DNA of 64,000 nucleotides from Flavobacterium limnophilum (GTDB lineage: Bacteria > Bacteroidota > Bacteroidia > Flavobacteriales > Flavobacteriaceae): positions 4,030,001-4,094,000 of the forward strand of contig NZ_CP114289.2 of the NCBI RefSeq assembly GCF_027111315.2, written 5' to 3'. Position numbers and translations under genes: made by a program. Positions 27,779 to 36,598 of the stretch are shown in pieces. The first letter of the stretch is position 1, and each line of letters starts with the position of its first letter. The notes under the pieces are model-generated. The model was not told the origin of the DNA, made no database searches, and saw nothing but the letters and a program-made list of their open reading frames with translations.

Positions 27779-28519
27779 TCATTTATTGTCAATTTTTTTT
27801 TGAAATGCAAAATACGCACGTTGCGATGCTTTTTCTTCCGCTTTCTTTTTGGAAGTTGCCCTTGCTTTTGCAATTACTTTTTCGTCGATACTTAGCTTTA
27901 CCCCGAATAAGCGTTGTCCATCTATTCCGTTATCCTCAAAAATATCATAGTGAAATTGTTTCTTTTCTTTTTGACACCATTCTATGAGCAGGCTTTTATA
28001 ACTAATCACTTTTCCTTCCAATCGCGCAATGTCCACATAAGGAATTACAACCCTTTTCTGGATGAATTTTTCGCAGTATTCATAACCTCTGTCCAGGTAA
28101 ATTGCCCCGACCAGCGATTCAAAAATATTGCCGTGAATGTTTTCTCCAAAATGTTGCACGGGAACTTTGCTTGCTATGAATCGAATGAGATTCAAATCTT
28201 TTCCCAATTCGTTCAAATGTTCCCTACTGACAATTTTCGACCTCATTTTGGTGAGATAACCTTCGTCTCCCGCGGGAGCTTTATTGAACAAATGGGCTGC
28301 AATTACCGAGCTTAACATGGCGTCTCCCAGAAATTCAAGACGTTCATAATTAATTGCGTTTCCCAGTTCGTCCAACTTGTTGGAGGAGCGATGGGTAAAT
28401 GCTTTTTTGTAGTAATCGAGCGTTTTTGGGTCAAAGCCCAAAATTTCACGTATAGCATCAAAAAAAATCCCGTCTTCTAGAGAACGGGATTTTGAAAATA
28501 TTTTTCTAATTATACGCAT
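27779..28519 (-). CDS. rnc: Ribonuclease III
   Basis: Cleaves double-stranded RNA in rRNA and mRNA processing. From the ATG at 28519 the protein has 246 residues; the frame is open back to 28561 inside fabF but that is unlikely. The signature ERLEFLGDAMLSSVIAAHLF carries the catalytic Glu and Asp, followed by GNIFESLVGAIYLDRGYE with the second acidic pair. The C-terminal double-stranded RNA-binding domain is present (SYKSLLIEWCQKEKKQFHYD, KARATSKKKAEEKASQRAYF). The start is 11 bases after the fabF stop, giving the common acpP-fabF-rnc order. Confidence 0.96.
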   Translation of the reverse strand: MRIIRKIFSKSRSLEDGIFFDAIREILGFDPKTLDYYKKAFTHRSSNKLDELGNAINYERLEFLGDAMLSSVIAAHLFNKAPAGDEGYLTKMRSKIVSREHLNELGKDLNLIRFIASKVPVQHFGENIHGNIFESLVGAIYLDRGYEYCEKFIQKRVVIPYVDIARLEGKVISYKSLLIEWCQKEKKQFHYDIFEDNGIDGQRLFGVKLSIDEKVIAKARATSKKKAEEKASQRAYFAFQKKIDNK

Positions 28520-28530
28520 TTGAATTATAA

Positions 28531-29784
28531 TTAGTAACCTAGTTTTTTTACCAATACACAAGCATTGTGTCCTCCAAAACCAAAAGTATTGCTCATCAAT
28601 ACATTCACGTCTCTTTTTTGGGCGACATTAAAAGTAAAGTTCAATTTAGAATTGATGTTCTCGTCATCGGTAAAATGATTGATTGTCGGAGGGACAATTC
28701 CATATTTTATCGAAAGGATAGACGATATGGTTTCTATTGCACCGGCGGCACCAAGTAAATGTCCTGTCATCGATTTTGTCGAGTTCAAGTTCATTGTGTA
28801 AGCGTGTTCGCCAAAAACATGTTCAATCGCTTTAGATTCTGCCAAGTCACCAAGCGGTGTCGAAGTTCCGTGCATATTCACGCCGTCAACATCGGTAGGT
28901 TTTAATCCGGCATCTCTCAAGCAGTTCAACATCACGTTTTTTGCGCCCAATCCTTCTGGATGTGGAGCAGTGATATGATAAGCGTCTGCCGACATTCCGC
29001 CGCCACCAACTTCGCAATAGATAGTTGCTCCGCGGGCAATGGCATGTTCGTATTCTTCCAAGATTAAAGCACCGGCTCCTTCGCCTAAAACAAAACCATC
29101 TCGGTCTTTATCCATAGGTCTAGAGGCAGTTTTTGGATCGTCATTTCGTGTCGAAAGGGCGTGCATGGCATTAAATCCTCCCATTCCTGCAATGGTTACC
29201 GCTGCTTCTGAACCACCAGTTACCATGGCATCAGCATGACCCAATCGAATATAATTGAATGCGTCAATAATGGCATTTGTTGATGAAGCACAAGCTGAAA
29301 CAGTTGTGAAATTAGGACCTCTAAAACCATATTTAATGGAGATATGACCGCCGGCAATATCGGCAATCATTTTTGGGATAAAGAAAGGATTGAATTTTGG
29401 TGTTCCATCACCGGCTGCAAAGTTTAATACTTCGTTTTGAAAAGTTTCCAATCCGCCAATTCCAGAACCCCAGATTACGCCAACTCTATCTTTGTCTAAT
29501 TTTTCAAAATTGAAACCAGCATCTTGTACCGCTTCTTCAGCTGCAACTAATGCATATTGTGCATAACGATCCATTTTTCGGGCTTCTTTTCTGTCAATGA
29601 AGTCTTCAACATTGAAGTTTTTCACTTCGCAGGCGAAATGAGTTCTAAACTTTGAAGGGTCATAATATGTTATTGGAGCCGCTCCACTAACGCCGTTAAT
29701 AAGCCCATTCCAATACTCTTGAATATTGTTTCCAATTGGGGTAAGAGCACCTAGACCTGTTACAACAACTCGCCTTAATTCCAT
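28531..29784 (-). CDS. fabF: 3-oxoacyl-ACP synthase II
   Basis: Extends acyl-ACP by two carbons in fatty acid synthesis. 417 residues starting RRVVVTGLGALTPIGNNIQE. The catalytic triad is visible: Cys in TVSACASSTNAIIDAF, His in NMHGTSTPLGD and His in KSMTGHLLGAAGAIE; GFGGHNACVLVK closes the C-terminus. It lies between acpP (upstream) and rnc (downstream) on the same strand. A hairpin in the 178-base gap after acpP may lower fabF relative to acpP. Confidence 0.97.
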   Translation of the reverse strand: MELRRVVVTGLGALTPIGNNIQEYWNGLINGVSGAAPITYYDPSKFRTHFACEVKNFNVEDFIDRKEARKMDRYAQYALVAAEEAVQDAGFNFEKLDKDRVGVIWGSGIGGLETFQNEVLNFAAGDGTPKFNPFFIPKMIADIAGGHISIKYGFRGPNFTTVSACASSTNAIIDAFNYIRLGHADAMVTGGSEAAVTIAGMGGFNAMHALSTRNDDPKTASRPMDKDRDGFVLGEGAGALILEEYEHAIARGATIYCEVGGGGMSADAYHITAPHPEGLGAKNVMLNCLRDAGLKPTDVDGVNMHGTSTPLGDLAESKAIEHVFGEHAYTMNLNSTKSMTGHLLGAAGAIETISSILSIKYGIVPPTINHFTDDENINSKLNFTFNVAQKRDVNVLMSNTFGFGGHNACVLVKKLGY

Positions 29785-29924
29785 AATTAATTAAATTAGT
29801 ATTTTTAAACAAATAAAACCCACGCTTTCTTGCTGTATTGATATCACAAAAGAGCTATGGGTGTTATAATATAAATATCATTTTTGATTGAATTTCAATC
29901 CGGAATTTAATTTTAAAAAATAAT

Positions 29925-29963
29925 AACACCCGTTTGCAATGAAGCCAACGGGTGTTTTTTTAT
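29925..29963. terminator. Hairpin between acpP and fabF
   Basis: AACACCCGTT at 29925-29934 pairs with AACGGGTGTT at 29947-29956; T tract on the plus side, and an A/T-rich run on the minus side. In the acpP direction it may act as a partial terminator or processing site, letting more acpP than fabF be made. Confidence 0.6.
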
Positions 29964-30199
29964 TATTTCTTAGCTTCTTCGATATAAGAAATTGCTTGAC
30001 CTACAGTAGCGATATTTTCTGCTTGATCGTCTGGAATTTGAATATCAAATTCTTTTTCGAACTCCATAATAAGCTCTACAGTGTCTAATGAGTCAGCTCC
30101 TAAATCATTAGTGAAGCTAGCTTCTGTTACAACTTCGTTTTCGTCAACACCTAATTTGTCTACGATAATCGCTTTTACTCTTGATGCAATGTCTGACAT
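29963..30199 (-). CDS. acpP: Acyl carrier protein
   Basis: 78 residues, acidic, with the phosphopantetheine attachment Ser in [17 protein letters not shown] near residue 37. It carries growing acyl chains for FabF and lipid synthesis. Promoter with both elements sits just upstream on the minus strand (30257-30229). The small size, helix pattern ([16 protein letters not shown] at the N-terminus, [13 protein letters not shown] at the C-terminus) and fabF neighbour leave no doubt. Confidence 0.98.
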   Translation of the reverse strand: MSDIASRVKAIIVDKLGVDENEVVTEASFTNDLGADSLDTVELIMEFEKEFDIQIPDDQAENIATVGQAISYIEEAKK

Positions 30200-30228
30200 A
30201 ATCTTTAATTTTAAATTTTAATTGTTGG

Positions 30229-30257
30229 CAAAAATAAAAAACTTTATTTGAAAACAA
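30229..30257 (-). promoter_or_regulatory. Promoter of acpP
   Basis: On the minus strand, TTG at 30257-30255 and TATTTTTG at 30236-30229 with an 18-base spacer, about 30 bases before the ATG. Confidence 0.6.
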
Positions 30258-30373
30258 CTATTTAGTTAATAAATGTGACAGCTAATTTATAAAATAAATT
30301 CCACAAAGAGGGTGCAATGTTATTTATTATCACTTTTTATTCTTTTTTTTGCATAATTGAAATCTGTTTGAAT

Positions 30374-30943
30374 ATGAAAAAAATAGTAATTTTTGCTTCT
30401 GGATCGGGTACTAATGCTGAAAACATTATGAAACACTTTAAAAATAAGAACACTGGAACCGTCGTTTCTGTTTTTACAAATAATCCAAAAGCTTTTGTGA
30501 TTGAAAGGGCCAAAAATTTTCAAGTTCCAACAGAAATTTTCACCAAAGAAGAATTAACGGAAGGTAAAGTATTACAAAAAATAAATGCTTTACAACCCGA
30601 TTTGATAGTTCTTGCCGGTTTTTTGTTAAAATTTCCCGAAAATATTGTAGCGCAGTATCCAGATAAAATAATAAACGTGCATCCAGCCTTGTTGCCAAAA
30701 TATGGCGGAAAAGGAATGTATGGAAGCAATGTGCACAAAGCCATTGTCGAAAACAAGGAAAAGGAAACCGGAATTACCATTCATTACGTCAACGAGAATT
30801 ATGATGAAGGGAATATTATTTTTCAAAAAAAGGTGACGGTTTTAATAACAGATACTCCAGAAGTGGTGGCCGAAAAAATACATGCACTGGAACAACAATA
30901 TTTTCCCGCAGTCATTGAGAATCTTCTAACTTCCAATCTCTAA
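30374..30943 (+). CDS. purN: Phosphoribosylglycinamide formyltransferase
   Basis: Third step of purine synthesis, using 10-formyl-THF. From the ATG at 30374 the product is 189 residues, starting KKIVIFASGSGTNAENI, the phosphate-binding loop. Active-site parts follow: VLAGFLLKFPENIVAQYPDK, the HPALLPKYGGKGMYG motif with the catalytic His, and GITIHYVNENYDEGNII with the catalytic Asp. The frame is open back to 30317 but adds only a hydrophobic leader without resemblance to the family. The RNase HI gene follows after nine bases, probably co-transcribed. Confidence 0.95.
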   Translation: MKKIVIFASGSGTNAENIMKHFKNKNTGTVVSVFTNNPKAFVIERAKNFQVPTEIFTKEELTEGKVLQKINALQPDLIVLAGFLLKFPENIVAQYPDKIINVHPALLPKYGGKGMYGSNVHKAIVENKEKETGITIHYVNENYDEGNIIFQKKVTVLITDTPEVVAEKIHALEQQYFPAVIENLLTSNL

Positions 30944-30952
30944 CCTCGTACC

Positions 30953-31432
30953 TTGAATCACGACATACATATATATACGGACGGAGCTGCCAAGGGAAAC
31001 CCCGGTCGCGGTGGCTATGGCGTCGTGATGGAATTGGTGGGAGCGCCCCATAAAAAAGAATTCTACGAAGGTTTTCGTCATACTACCAATAACAGGATGG
31101 AATTGCTGGCCGTAATCGTGGGTCTCGAAAAACTAAAAAACCCCAACATGAAAGTGTTGGTTGTTTCGGATTCCAAATATGTGGTGGATTCCGTTTTGAA
31201 GAAATGGGTGTTTGGTTGGGAGAAAAAAGGTTTTGTAGGTCGGAAAAATCCCGATTTATGGAAACGCTTTCTTGCTGTTTACCGAAAACATCAAGTCGAT
31301 TTCAAGTGGATAAAAGGACACAACAACCATCCCCAAAACGAGCGTTGCGATGAATTGGCGGTTTTTGCATCCAGTCAAAAGACACTTTCCGTGGATGCTT
31401 TCTATGAAAAAGAAGAGGGGAAGCTGTTGTAA
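30953..31432 (+). CDS. rnhA: Ribonuclease HI
   Basis: Degrades RNA in RNA-DNA hybrids. 159 residues from a TTG start, beginning NHDIHIYTDGAAKGNPGRGG with the first catalytic Asp; then NNRMELLAV (Glu), VVSDSKYVVDSV (Asp) and NERCDELAVFAS (last Asp). A basic handle (KKWVFGWEKKGFVGRKN) is present. No upstream ATG gives the family N-terminus, so the TTG nine bases after purN is chosen. The stop is followed by 89 bases before the convergent unknown gene. Confidence 0.94.
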   Translation: MNHDIHIYTDGAAKGNPGRGGYGVVMELVGAPHKKEFYEGFRHTTNNRMELLAVIVGLEKLKNPNMKVLVVSDSKYVVDSVLKKWVFGWEKKGFVGRKNPDLWKRFLAVYRKHQVDFKWIKGHNNHPQNERCDELAVFASSQKTLSVDAFYEKEEGKLL

Positions 31433-31446
31433 ACGATTAAATAGAA

Positions 31447-31521
31447 TTACTTCCTCATTTTTAACAACTCGTTGTACTCTTCAGGCAACTTCAAGTACTC
31501 CTTTTTCCAGTGTAAAGTAAA
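31447..31521 (-). other. In-frame coding-like extension beyond the TGA of the neighbouring unknown gene
   Basis: Directly after the TGA at 31524-31522 the same minus frame continues for 24 codons (FTLHWKKEYLKLPEEY, then NELLKMRK) and stops at TAA (31449-31447). The peptide looks like a natural helical protein end. It may be a lost C-terminus, the tail of another gene, or chance. Confidence 0.35.
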
Positions 31522-32253
31522 TCACCAGCCCCCGGCAAAAACCACGCAGGCAGGATTCAATTCCTTGTTGTTGACATAATTCCTTGCAGTAAACTTATTG
31601 GTGTTGTAGTACATTAGTTTGGCAGTTGCCAGAACAAAATAATCGGGAGGAAGCGGAAGGCTGGTCCAGCTGGTTGCTGGAACTAAATCCATTTGTCTTT
31701 CAATAGGCAAAATAAAATGCGTTTCGACTACAGCTTTGTCGGGTTCCAAGTTGGTGGCCAAAACATACACCACCAATTCTGCTTGATAGGTTTGTTCTGC
31801 AAAAACAACCTCTGTTTTGGGTTCAAATTCAGGTATTAGTACCTTTAGTTGGCGTTGCGAATCCAAACTGATAGCCAAGTTAGGCAAAAAATAATCCGCG
31901 AAAGGAGAGTGGGTGTTAAATTCAAAACCCGCCAACGCACTCATGTCAGCATTGCAGGGAGTGCGCTGCCCTTTGAGTTTTGCCGTGTTCGTTTGCAGGG
32001 CTTGATAAAGTTGTCCAGTAAGACGTTTGTACATATAAGTGTCTGTAAGCCCAACCAAAAAAGGAATTAACGAAATCCGCAATTTTTTAGCCCAACGGCT
32101 GCATTGGGTGAATTCGGAAGCGCTCAATTTTGTGGCCTTGGTTTGATTTACTTTTTCGGGTTTGGACTGCACAATTTGTTTGCCGTTGACATTCCTGAAA
32201 ACCAAATTGGCTATGCTTCCGCTGATGATGCTTTTTTTATCGATTCTTGCCAT
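31522..32253 (-). CDS. Conserved hypothetical protein of Bacteroidota
   Basis: 243 residues, soluble, no signal peptide or membrane helix. It starts ARIDKKSIISGSIANLVFRN followed by VNGKQIVQSKP, an N-terminal pattern (small residues, G-N-x-V, G-K-x-x-V-x-S-K-P) that I associate with Bacteroidota proteins such as DUF6266, though the match is from memory and weak. The rest is mixed beta strand (ELVVYVLATNL, ETHFILPIERQMDL) ending in CVVFAGGW. No catalytic motif is visible. It has no operon partner. Its promoter region holds the 11-bp phased TATAGA repeats. Codon use is like the neighbours. Confidence 0.6.
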   Translation of the reverse strand: MARIDKKSIISGSIANLVFRNVNGKQIVQSKPEKVNQTKATKLSASEFTQCSRWAKKLRISLIPFLVGLTDTYMYKRLTGQLYQALQTNTAKLKGQRTPCNADMSALAGFEFNTHSPFADYFLPNLAISLDSQRQLKVLIPEFEPKTEVVFAEQTYQAELVVYVLATNLEPDKAVVETHFILPIERQMDLVPATSWTSLPLPPDYFVLATAKLMYYNTNKFTARNYVNNKELNPACVVFAGGW

Positions 32254-32381
32254 TCTGCAAAGTGTTAGTAATGTGCAGTGTAAAGGTACTGATAACTCTG
32301 ATATCGTCCCTATATACTTTAAGTTAATTTTAATACTTTTCTATGTTTTTTCTAAATCCACTCTATAAAAATAACTGATAG

Positions 32382-32421
32382 TATAGATTGAGTATAGACT
32401 CATTATAGAGACATTATAGAT
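32382..32421. repeat. Four TATAGA repeats with exact 11-bp period
   Basis: TATAGA begins at 32382, 32393, 32404 and 32415, each 11 bases apart, with differing bases between. The spacing puts all copies on one face of the helix, as for direct-repeat sites of winged-helix or LytTR-type regulators. It lies in the 446-base gap between the unknown minus gene (start 32253) and the PfkB gene; apart from the PfkB promoter, nothing else was recognised in the gap. Confidence 0.6.
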
Positions 32422-32644
32422 TCAACAAGAAGTAAGCAGCAATAAAACAGCGCTTTACTATTCCTTGAAAGGGCAAGTATAAAGAGCAAATAGCTCAATT
32501 TTCGTTGCGACTATCTAGAAAAAGGGCATAAAAAAACAGATGGGCTCATTTGGTTTTTTTAAATCCAATTTGGTTTGGTTTAAGTTTTAAGTTTTTTGAA
32601 ATAGTTTTAGCCCAACTTTTATGAAAACTTTGAGCGCTTCATCC

Positions 32645-32676
32645 TTTGCAACTCTAAAACTTATAAACTATCTTTG
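32645..32676 (+). promoter_or_regulatory. Promoter of PfkB kinase gene
   Basis: TTTG at 32645-32648, 20-base spacer, TATCTTTG at 32669-32676; start codon 23 bases further on. A textbook Bacteroidota housekeeping promoter. Confidence 0.75.
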
Positions 32677-32699
32677 CCGCTTAATTCGAAACACACAGA

Positions 32700-33623
32700 A
32701 TGAATAAATTATTGATTGTCGGAACGGTTGCTTTCGACGCCATTGAAACACCTTTTGGCAAAACAGACAAAATCTTGGGTGGTGCAGGGACTTACATAGG
32801 GCTTTCTGCTTCTCATTTTAATCTTCAATCTGCTATTGTTTCTGTTGTTGGCGATGATTTCCCGCAAGAATATTTAGATTTATTGACCGATAGAAACATC
32901 GATATTTCAGGTCTTGAAGTCGTTAAAGGGGGCAAGACCTTCTTTTGGAGTGGTTTATACCACAACGATTTGAACTCCAGGGATACTTTGGCAACCGAGT
33001 TGAACGTATTGGCCGATTTTCAGCCAAAAGTTCCCCAAAATTTCAAAACCGCCGATGTGGTAATGCTAGGAAACTTGCATCCATTGGTGCAAAGCAGTGT
33101 TTTGGATCAAATGGACGTCAAACCTAAATTAGTGGTTTTGGACACCATGAATTTCTGGATGGATTGTGCGTTGCCGGAATTATTGGACGTCATCAAGCGT
33201 GTGGATGTTATCACCATCAATGACGAAGAAGCCAGACAATTGTCAGGAGAATATTCATTGGTGAAAGCGGCCGTAAAAATTCACGCTATGGGACCAAAAT
33301 ACGTGGTTATCAAAAAAGGAGAACACGGCGCTTTGCTGTTTCACGACCACCAAATTTTCTTTGCGCCAGCCTTGCCGTTAGAAGAAGTTTTTGATCCAAC
33401 GGGAGCGGGAGACACCTTCGCGGGAGGATTTGCCGGATATTTAACCCAAAGCGAAAACATATCATTCAAAAACATGAAAAACGCCATTATTTACGGGTCT
33501 AATTTAGCTTCCTTCTGTGTGGAGAAATTTGGAACCGAAAGAATGGTAGGATTAGAAAAAGAAGAAGTGGTGTCGAGATTGAAACAATTCAAGTCATTGA
33601 CCCAATTTGACATAGAACTATAA
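32700..33623 (+). CDS. PfkB family sugar or nucleoside kinase
   Basis: 307 residues of the ribokinase fold. The N-terminal glycine pair lies in KILGGAGTYIGLSASHF; the C-terminal anion-hole signature DPTGAGDTFAGGFAGYL near residue 230 contains the catalytic Asp. Between them the lid and substrate-binding parts are divergent, so the substrate (ribose, adenosine, fructose phosphate or another sugar) is not clear. An adenosine- or ribose-type role would fit the PurF-type gene that follows after a terminator, but this is only context. It has its own promoter. Confidence 0.85.
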   Translation: MNKLLIVGTVAFDAIETPFGKTDKILGGAGTYIGLSASHFNLQSAIVSVVGDDFPQEYLDLLTDRNIDISGLEVVKGGKTFFWSGLYHNDLNSRDTLATELNVLADFQPKVPQNFKTADVVMLGNLHPLVQSSVLDQMDVKPKLVVLDTMNFWMDCALPELLDVIKRVDVITINDEEARQLSGEYSLVKAAVKIHAMGPKYVVIKKGEHGALLFHDHQIFFAPALPLEEVFDPTGAGDTFAGGFAGYLTQSENISFKNMKNAIIYGSNLASFCVEKFGTERMVGLEKEEVVSRLKQFKSLTQFDIEL

Positions 33624-33635
33624 TGCACAAAACTG

Positions 33636-33659
33636 AAGCCTCGGAAACGGGGCTTTTTT
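33636..33659 (+). terminator. Terminator after PfkB gene
   Basis: AAGCCTCG / CGGGGCTT with a GAAA loop (one T-G wobble), followed by six T. Confidence 0.85.
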
Positions 33660-33690
33660 AATAAAAAACCAACTACAACACTACTATACG

Positions 33691-35589
33691 ATGAGCGACG
33701 CAATTAAACATGAATGCGGGATTGCCCTTTTAAGATTAAAGAAACCGCTTGAATTCTACAAAGAAAAATACGGTTCAGCTTTCTACGGAATACAGAAAAT
33801 GTACCTCCTTATGGAAAAGCAACACAATCGTGGGCAGGATGGAGCAGGTTTTGCAAGTATTAAACTTGATGTGGAACCAGGAGAGAGATATATTAGTCGT
33901 GTGCGTTCCAATGAAGCACAACCTATCCAGGATGTTTTTGCACAGATAAACGACAGGATTAACGAGGAATTGTCAGCAAATCCAGAATATTTGGATGATG
34001 TGGCTTTGCAAAAAAAGAAGATTCCCTATTTAGGCGAATTGTTCCTCGGGCACGTTCGTTACGGAACTTTTGGAAAAAATAGCATAGAAAGTGTTCACCC
34101 TTTTTTACGTCAGAACAACTGGATGCACAGAAACCTGATTTTGGCCGGGAATTTCAACATGACCAATGTAAAAGAACTTTTCCAAAGTCTTATTGATTTG
34201 GGCCAACATCCAAAAGAAATGGCCGATACTGTTACGGTGATGGAAAAAATTGGACATTTCTTGGACAATGCCGTGACTGATTTGTACCAAGAATGCAAAA
34301 ATCACGGTTTGACAAAAAGAGAAGCATCACCTGTAATCGCCGAAAAATTGGACGTGGCCAGAATTTTGAGAAGAGCTTCCAAAAACTTGGATGGTGGTTA
34401 TGCTATGGCAGGACTTTTGGGTCACGGAGACGCCTTTGTTTTTAGGGATCCAGCAGGAATTCGTCCCGCTTATTTTTATGAAGATGACGAAATTGTGGTA
34501 GTCGCTTCGGAACGTCCGGTTATCCAAACGGTTTTCAATGTAGATTTTGACAAAGTTCAGGAGCTGCAACCCGGAAACGCCTTAATCATCAAGAAAAACG
34601 GAACGGTAACCGAGCAGGAAATACTTCCTCCAACCGTTAAAAAAGCTTGTTCTTTCGAAAGAATTTATTTCTCTCGCGGAAGCGATGCCGAGATATATCA
34701 AGAAAGAAAAAACTTGGGAAAATTGATTCTTCCAGCTGTTTTAGACGCCATTGGTGATGATACTGATAATACGGTTTTCTCCTATATTCCAAATACTGCC
34801 GAAACATCTTTCTACGGAATGGTCGAAGCGGCTCAAGATTTCTTGAATCAAAGAAAAAATAATTACATTCTTGAAAACAGGAAAAAATTAACCAAAGAAA
34901 AATTGGAGGAAATCCTTTCAGTAAAAATCAGGACCGAGAAAGTGGCCATCAAAGATGCTAAACTAAGAACTTTCATCACCGAAGACAGCAGTCGTAATGA
35001 CTTGGTTGCCCACGTATATGACGTTACTTATGGCGTGATAAAACCAACCGACAATTTGGTAATTATTGACGACAGCATCGTGCGAGGAACAACGCTTAAA
35101 ATGAGTATCATCAAAATGATGGATCGTTTGAAGCCCAAAAGCATTGTTGTAGTTTCATCGGCACCGCAAATTCGTTACCCGGATTGTTATGGAATCGATA
35201 TGGCCAAACTCGAAGGTTTAATCGCTTTCCAGGCGGCATTGGAATTATTGAAAGAAAGAAACCTATATCATATTGTGGACGAGGTTTACGTTAAATGCAA
35301 AAAACAGGAAGATTTGCACGACAATGATGTGGTAAATTTTGTCAACGAAATCTATGCGCCATTTAAGCCACAAGAAATCTCGGATAAAATAGCACAGTTG
35401 TTGAGTTCGCCAGAAATCAATGCCGAAGTGAAAATTATTTTCCAAACGGTTGAGAATTTGCATATTGCATGTCCTAAAAATTTAGGCGACTGGTATTTTA
35501 CCGGAGATTATCCAACTCCAGGAGGGAATCGTGTTGTAAACAAGGCGTTTATGAATTTTTATGAAGGAAAAAATGCAAGAGCATATTAA
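33691..35589 (+). CDS. Amidophosphoribosyltransferase-type protein (PurF family)
   Basis: 632 residues, class II glutamine amidotransferase plus phosphoribosyltransferase. The nucleophile Cys is residue 9 (MSDAIKHECGIALLRL), so a short propeptide would have to be removed; QHNRGQDGAGFAS and LGHVRYGTFG follow as in PurF. The PRPP-binding loop VIIDDSIVRGTTLKMSII is near residue 456-473. PurF makes phosphoribosylamine, the first step of purine synthesis. The protein is over 100 residues longer than E. coli PurF, with extra sequence around 340-430 and at the C-terminus (YFTGDYPTPGGNRVV); Bacteroidota often carry such a long form, sometimes beside a shorter one. I therefore leave the symbol open. 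Confidence 0.85.
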   Translation: MSDAIKHECGIALLRLKKPLEFYKEKYGSAFYGIQKMYLLMEKQHNRGQDGAGFASIKLDVEPGERYISRVRSNEAQPIQDVFAQINDRINEELSANPEYLDDVALQKKKIPYLGELFLGHVRYGTFGKNSIESVHPFLRQNNWMHRNLILAGNFNMTNVKELFQSLIDLGQHPKEMADTVTVMEKIGHFLDNAVTDLYQECKNHGLTKREASPVIAEKLDVARILRRASKNLDGGYAMAGLLGHGDAFVFRDPAGIRPAYFYEDDEIVVVASERPVIQTVFNVDFDKVQELQPGNALIIKKNGTVTEQEILPPTVKKACSFERIYFSRGSDAEIYQERKNLGKLILPAVLDAIGDDTDNTVFSYIPNTAETSFYGMVEAAQDFLNQRKNNYILENRKKLTKEKLEEILSVKIRTEKVAIKDAKLRTFITEDSSRNDLVAHVYDVTYGVIKPTDNLVIIDDSIVRGTTLKMSIIKMMDRLKPKSIVVVSSAPQIRYPDCYGIDMAKLEGLIAFQAALELLKERNLYHIVDEVYVKCKKQEDLHDNDVVNFVNEIYAPFKPQEISDKIAQLLSSPEINAEVKIIFQTVENLHIACPKNLGDWYFTGDYPTPGGNRVVNKAFMNFYEGKNARAY

Positions 35590-35714
35590 ATTATTTTTAA
35601 GTATTTCAACGACTATTTGAGTATTTCGTCTAATTTATTTGTTGAAAGCTTATTGTAGATATATCTTTACATCACCATAATATTAGTAGGTTAAGTTTAT
35701 GGTAGATTTGGGGC

Positions 35715-35745
35715 AAAAAAGGTGAAAGCAATTTCACCTTTTTTA
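35715..35745 (+). terminator. Terminator after PurF-type gene
   Basis: Perfect 13-bp stem (35715-35727 with 35732-35744), loop GCAA, ending in T run; symmetrical, so it can work both ways. The remaining gap to 35878 holds only AT-rich sequence. Confidence 0.88.
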
Positions 35746-35878
35746 TTGGAATAAAGTCAAGGTTTTAGATTGCAGAATTTAGATTTCAGATTTAAGGAAA
35801 TCACAAAAAAATAGACGAACAACCTTTCAGTCATCCGTCCATTCTCTATATTCTTTGTTCTATTTTCTAAAAAAAGAA

Positions 35879-36484
35879 TTATTTTGCAGCAGCATATCTT
35901 TTTGCTACTTCGTCCCAGTTAATTACATTGAAGAAAGCTTCAATATAATCCGGTCTTCTGTTTTGGTAATGCAAATAGTAAGCGTGTTCCCAAACGTCCA
36001 TTCCAAGGATTGGAGTTCCGCCACAACCTACGCCAGGCATCAAGGTGTTGTCTTGGTTTGGTGTTCCGCAAACTTCCAATTTACCGTCTTTCACGCACAA
36101 CCAAGCCCATCCTGAACCAAATTGAGTTGCTCCAGCTTTTGCAAAAGCAGCTTTAAAAGCGTCGAAAGAACCAAAAGCGCTTTCAATTCCTGCCAATAAT
36201 TCTCCTGTTGGCAATCCGCCACCGTTTGGAGACATTATCGTCCAAAACAAACTGTGATTGAAATGTCCGCCACCGTTGTTGCGAACAGCCATGTTCTTCA
36301 TGTCCAAATTTGTCAAAATATCTTCGATGCTTTTACCTTCCAATTCAGTTCCTGCGATAGCAGCATTAACGTTGGTAATGTAAGCATTATGATGTTTCGT
36401 GTGATGGATTTCCATCGTGCGCGCATCAATATGAGGTTCTAACGCATCGTACGCATAAGGTAATTGTGGTAATTCAAAAGCCAT
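35879..36484 (-). CDS. Superoxide dismutase, Fe/Mn type
   Basis: 201 residues beginning [19 protein letters not shown], with metal ligands in [13 protein letters not shown] (first His), NHSLFW (second His) and [20 protein letters not shown] (Asp and His). Removes superoxide in the cytoplasm. The residues that separate Fe from Mn forms ([19 protein letters not shown]) suggest a Mn or cambialistic type but this cannot be fixed from sequence alone. Single gene on the minus strand; a TAATTTTG at 36527-36520 may be its -7 element. Confidence 0.96.
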   Translation of the reverse strand: MAFELPQLPYAYDALEPHIDARTMEIHHTKHHNAYITNVNAAIAGTELEGKSIEDILTNLDMKNMAVRNNGGGHFNHSLFWTIMSPNGGGLPTGELLAGIESAFGSFDAFKAAFAKAGATQFGSGWAWLCVKDGKLEVCGTPNQDNTLMPGVGCGGTPILGMDVWEHAYYLHYQNRRPDYIEAFFNVINWDEVAKRYAAAK

Positions 36485-36598
36485 AATATAGTTGTTTAAT
36501 GATTTATAAATATTTTATTCAAAATTAAACAATTAACTTTGGAATTGGTAATTCTATTTCGTTATAGTTTTATTAAATAAATTGATAGTGTGGTTTAT

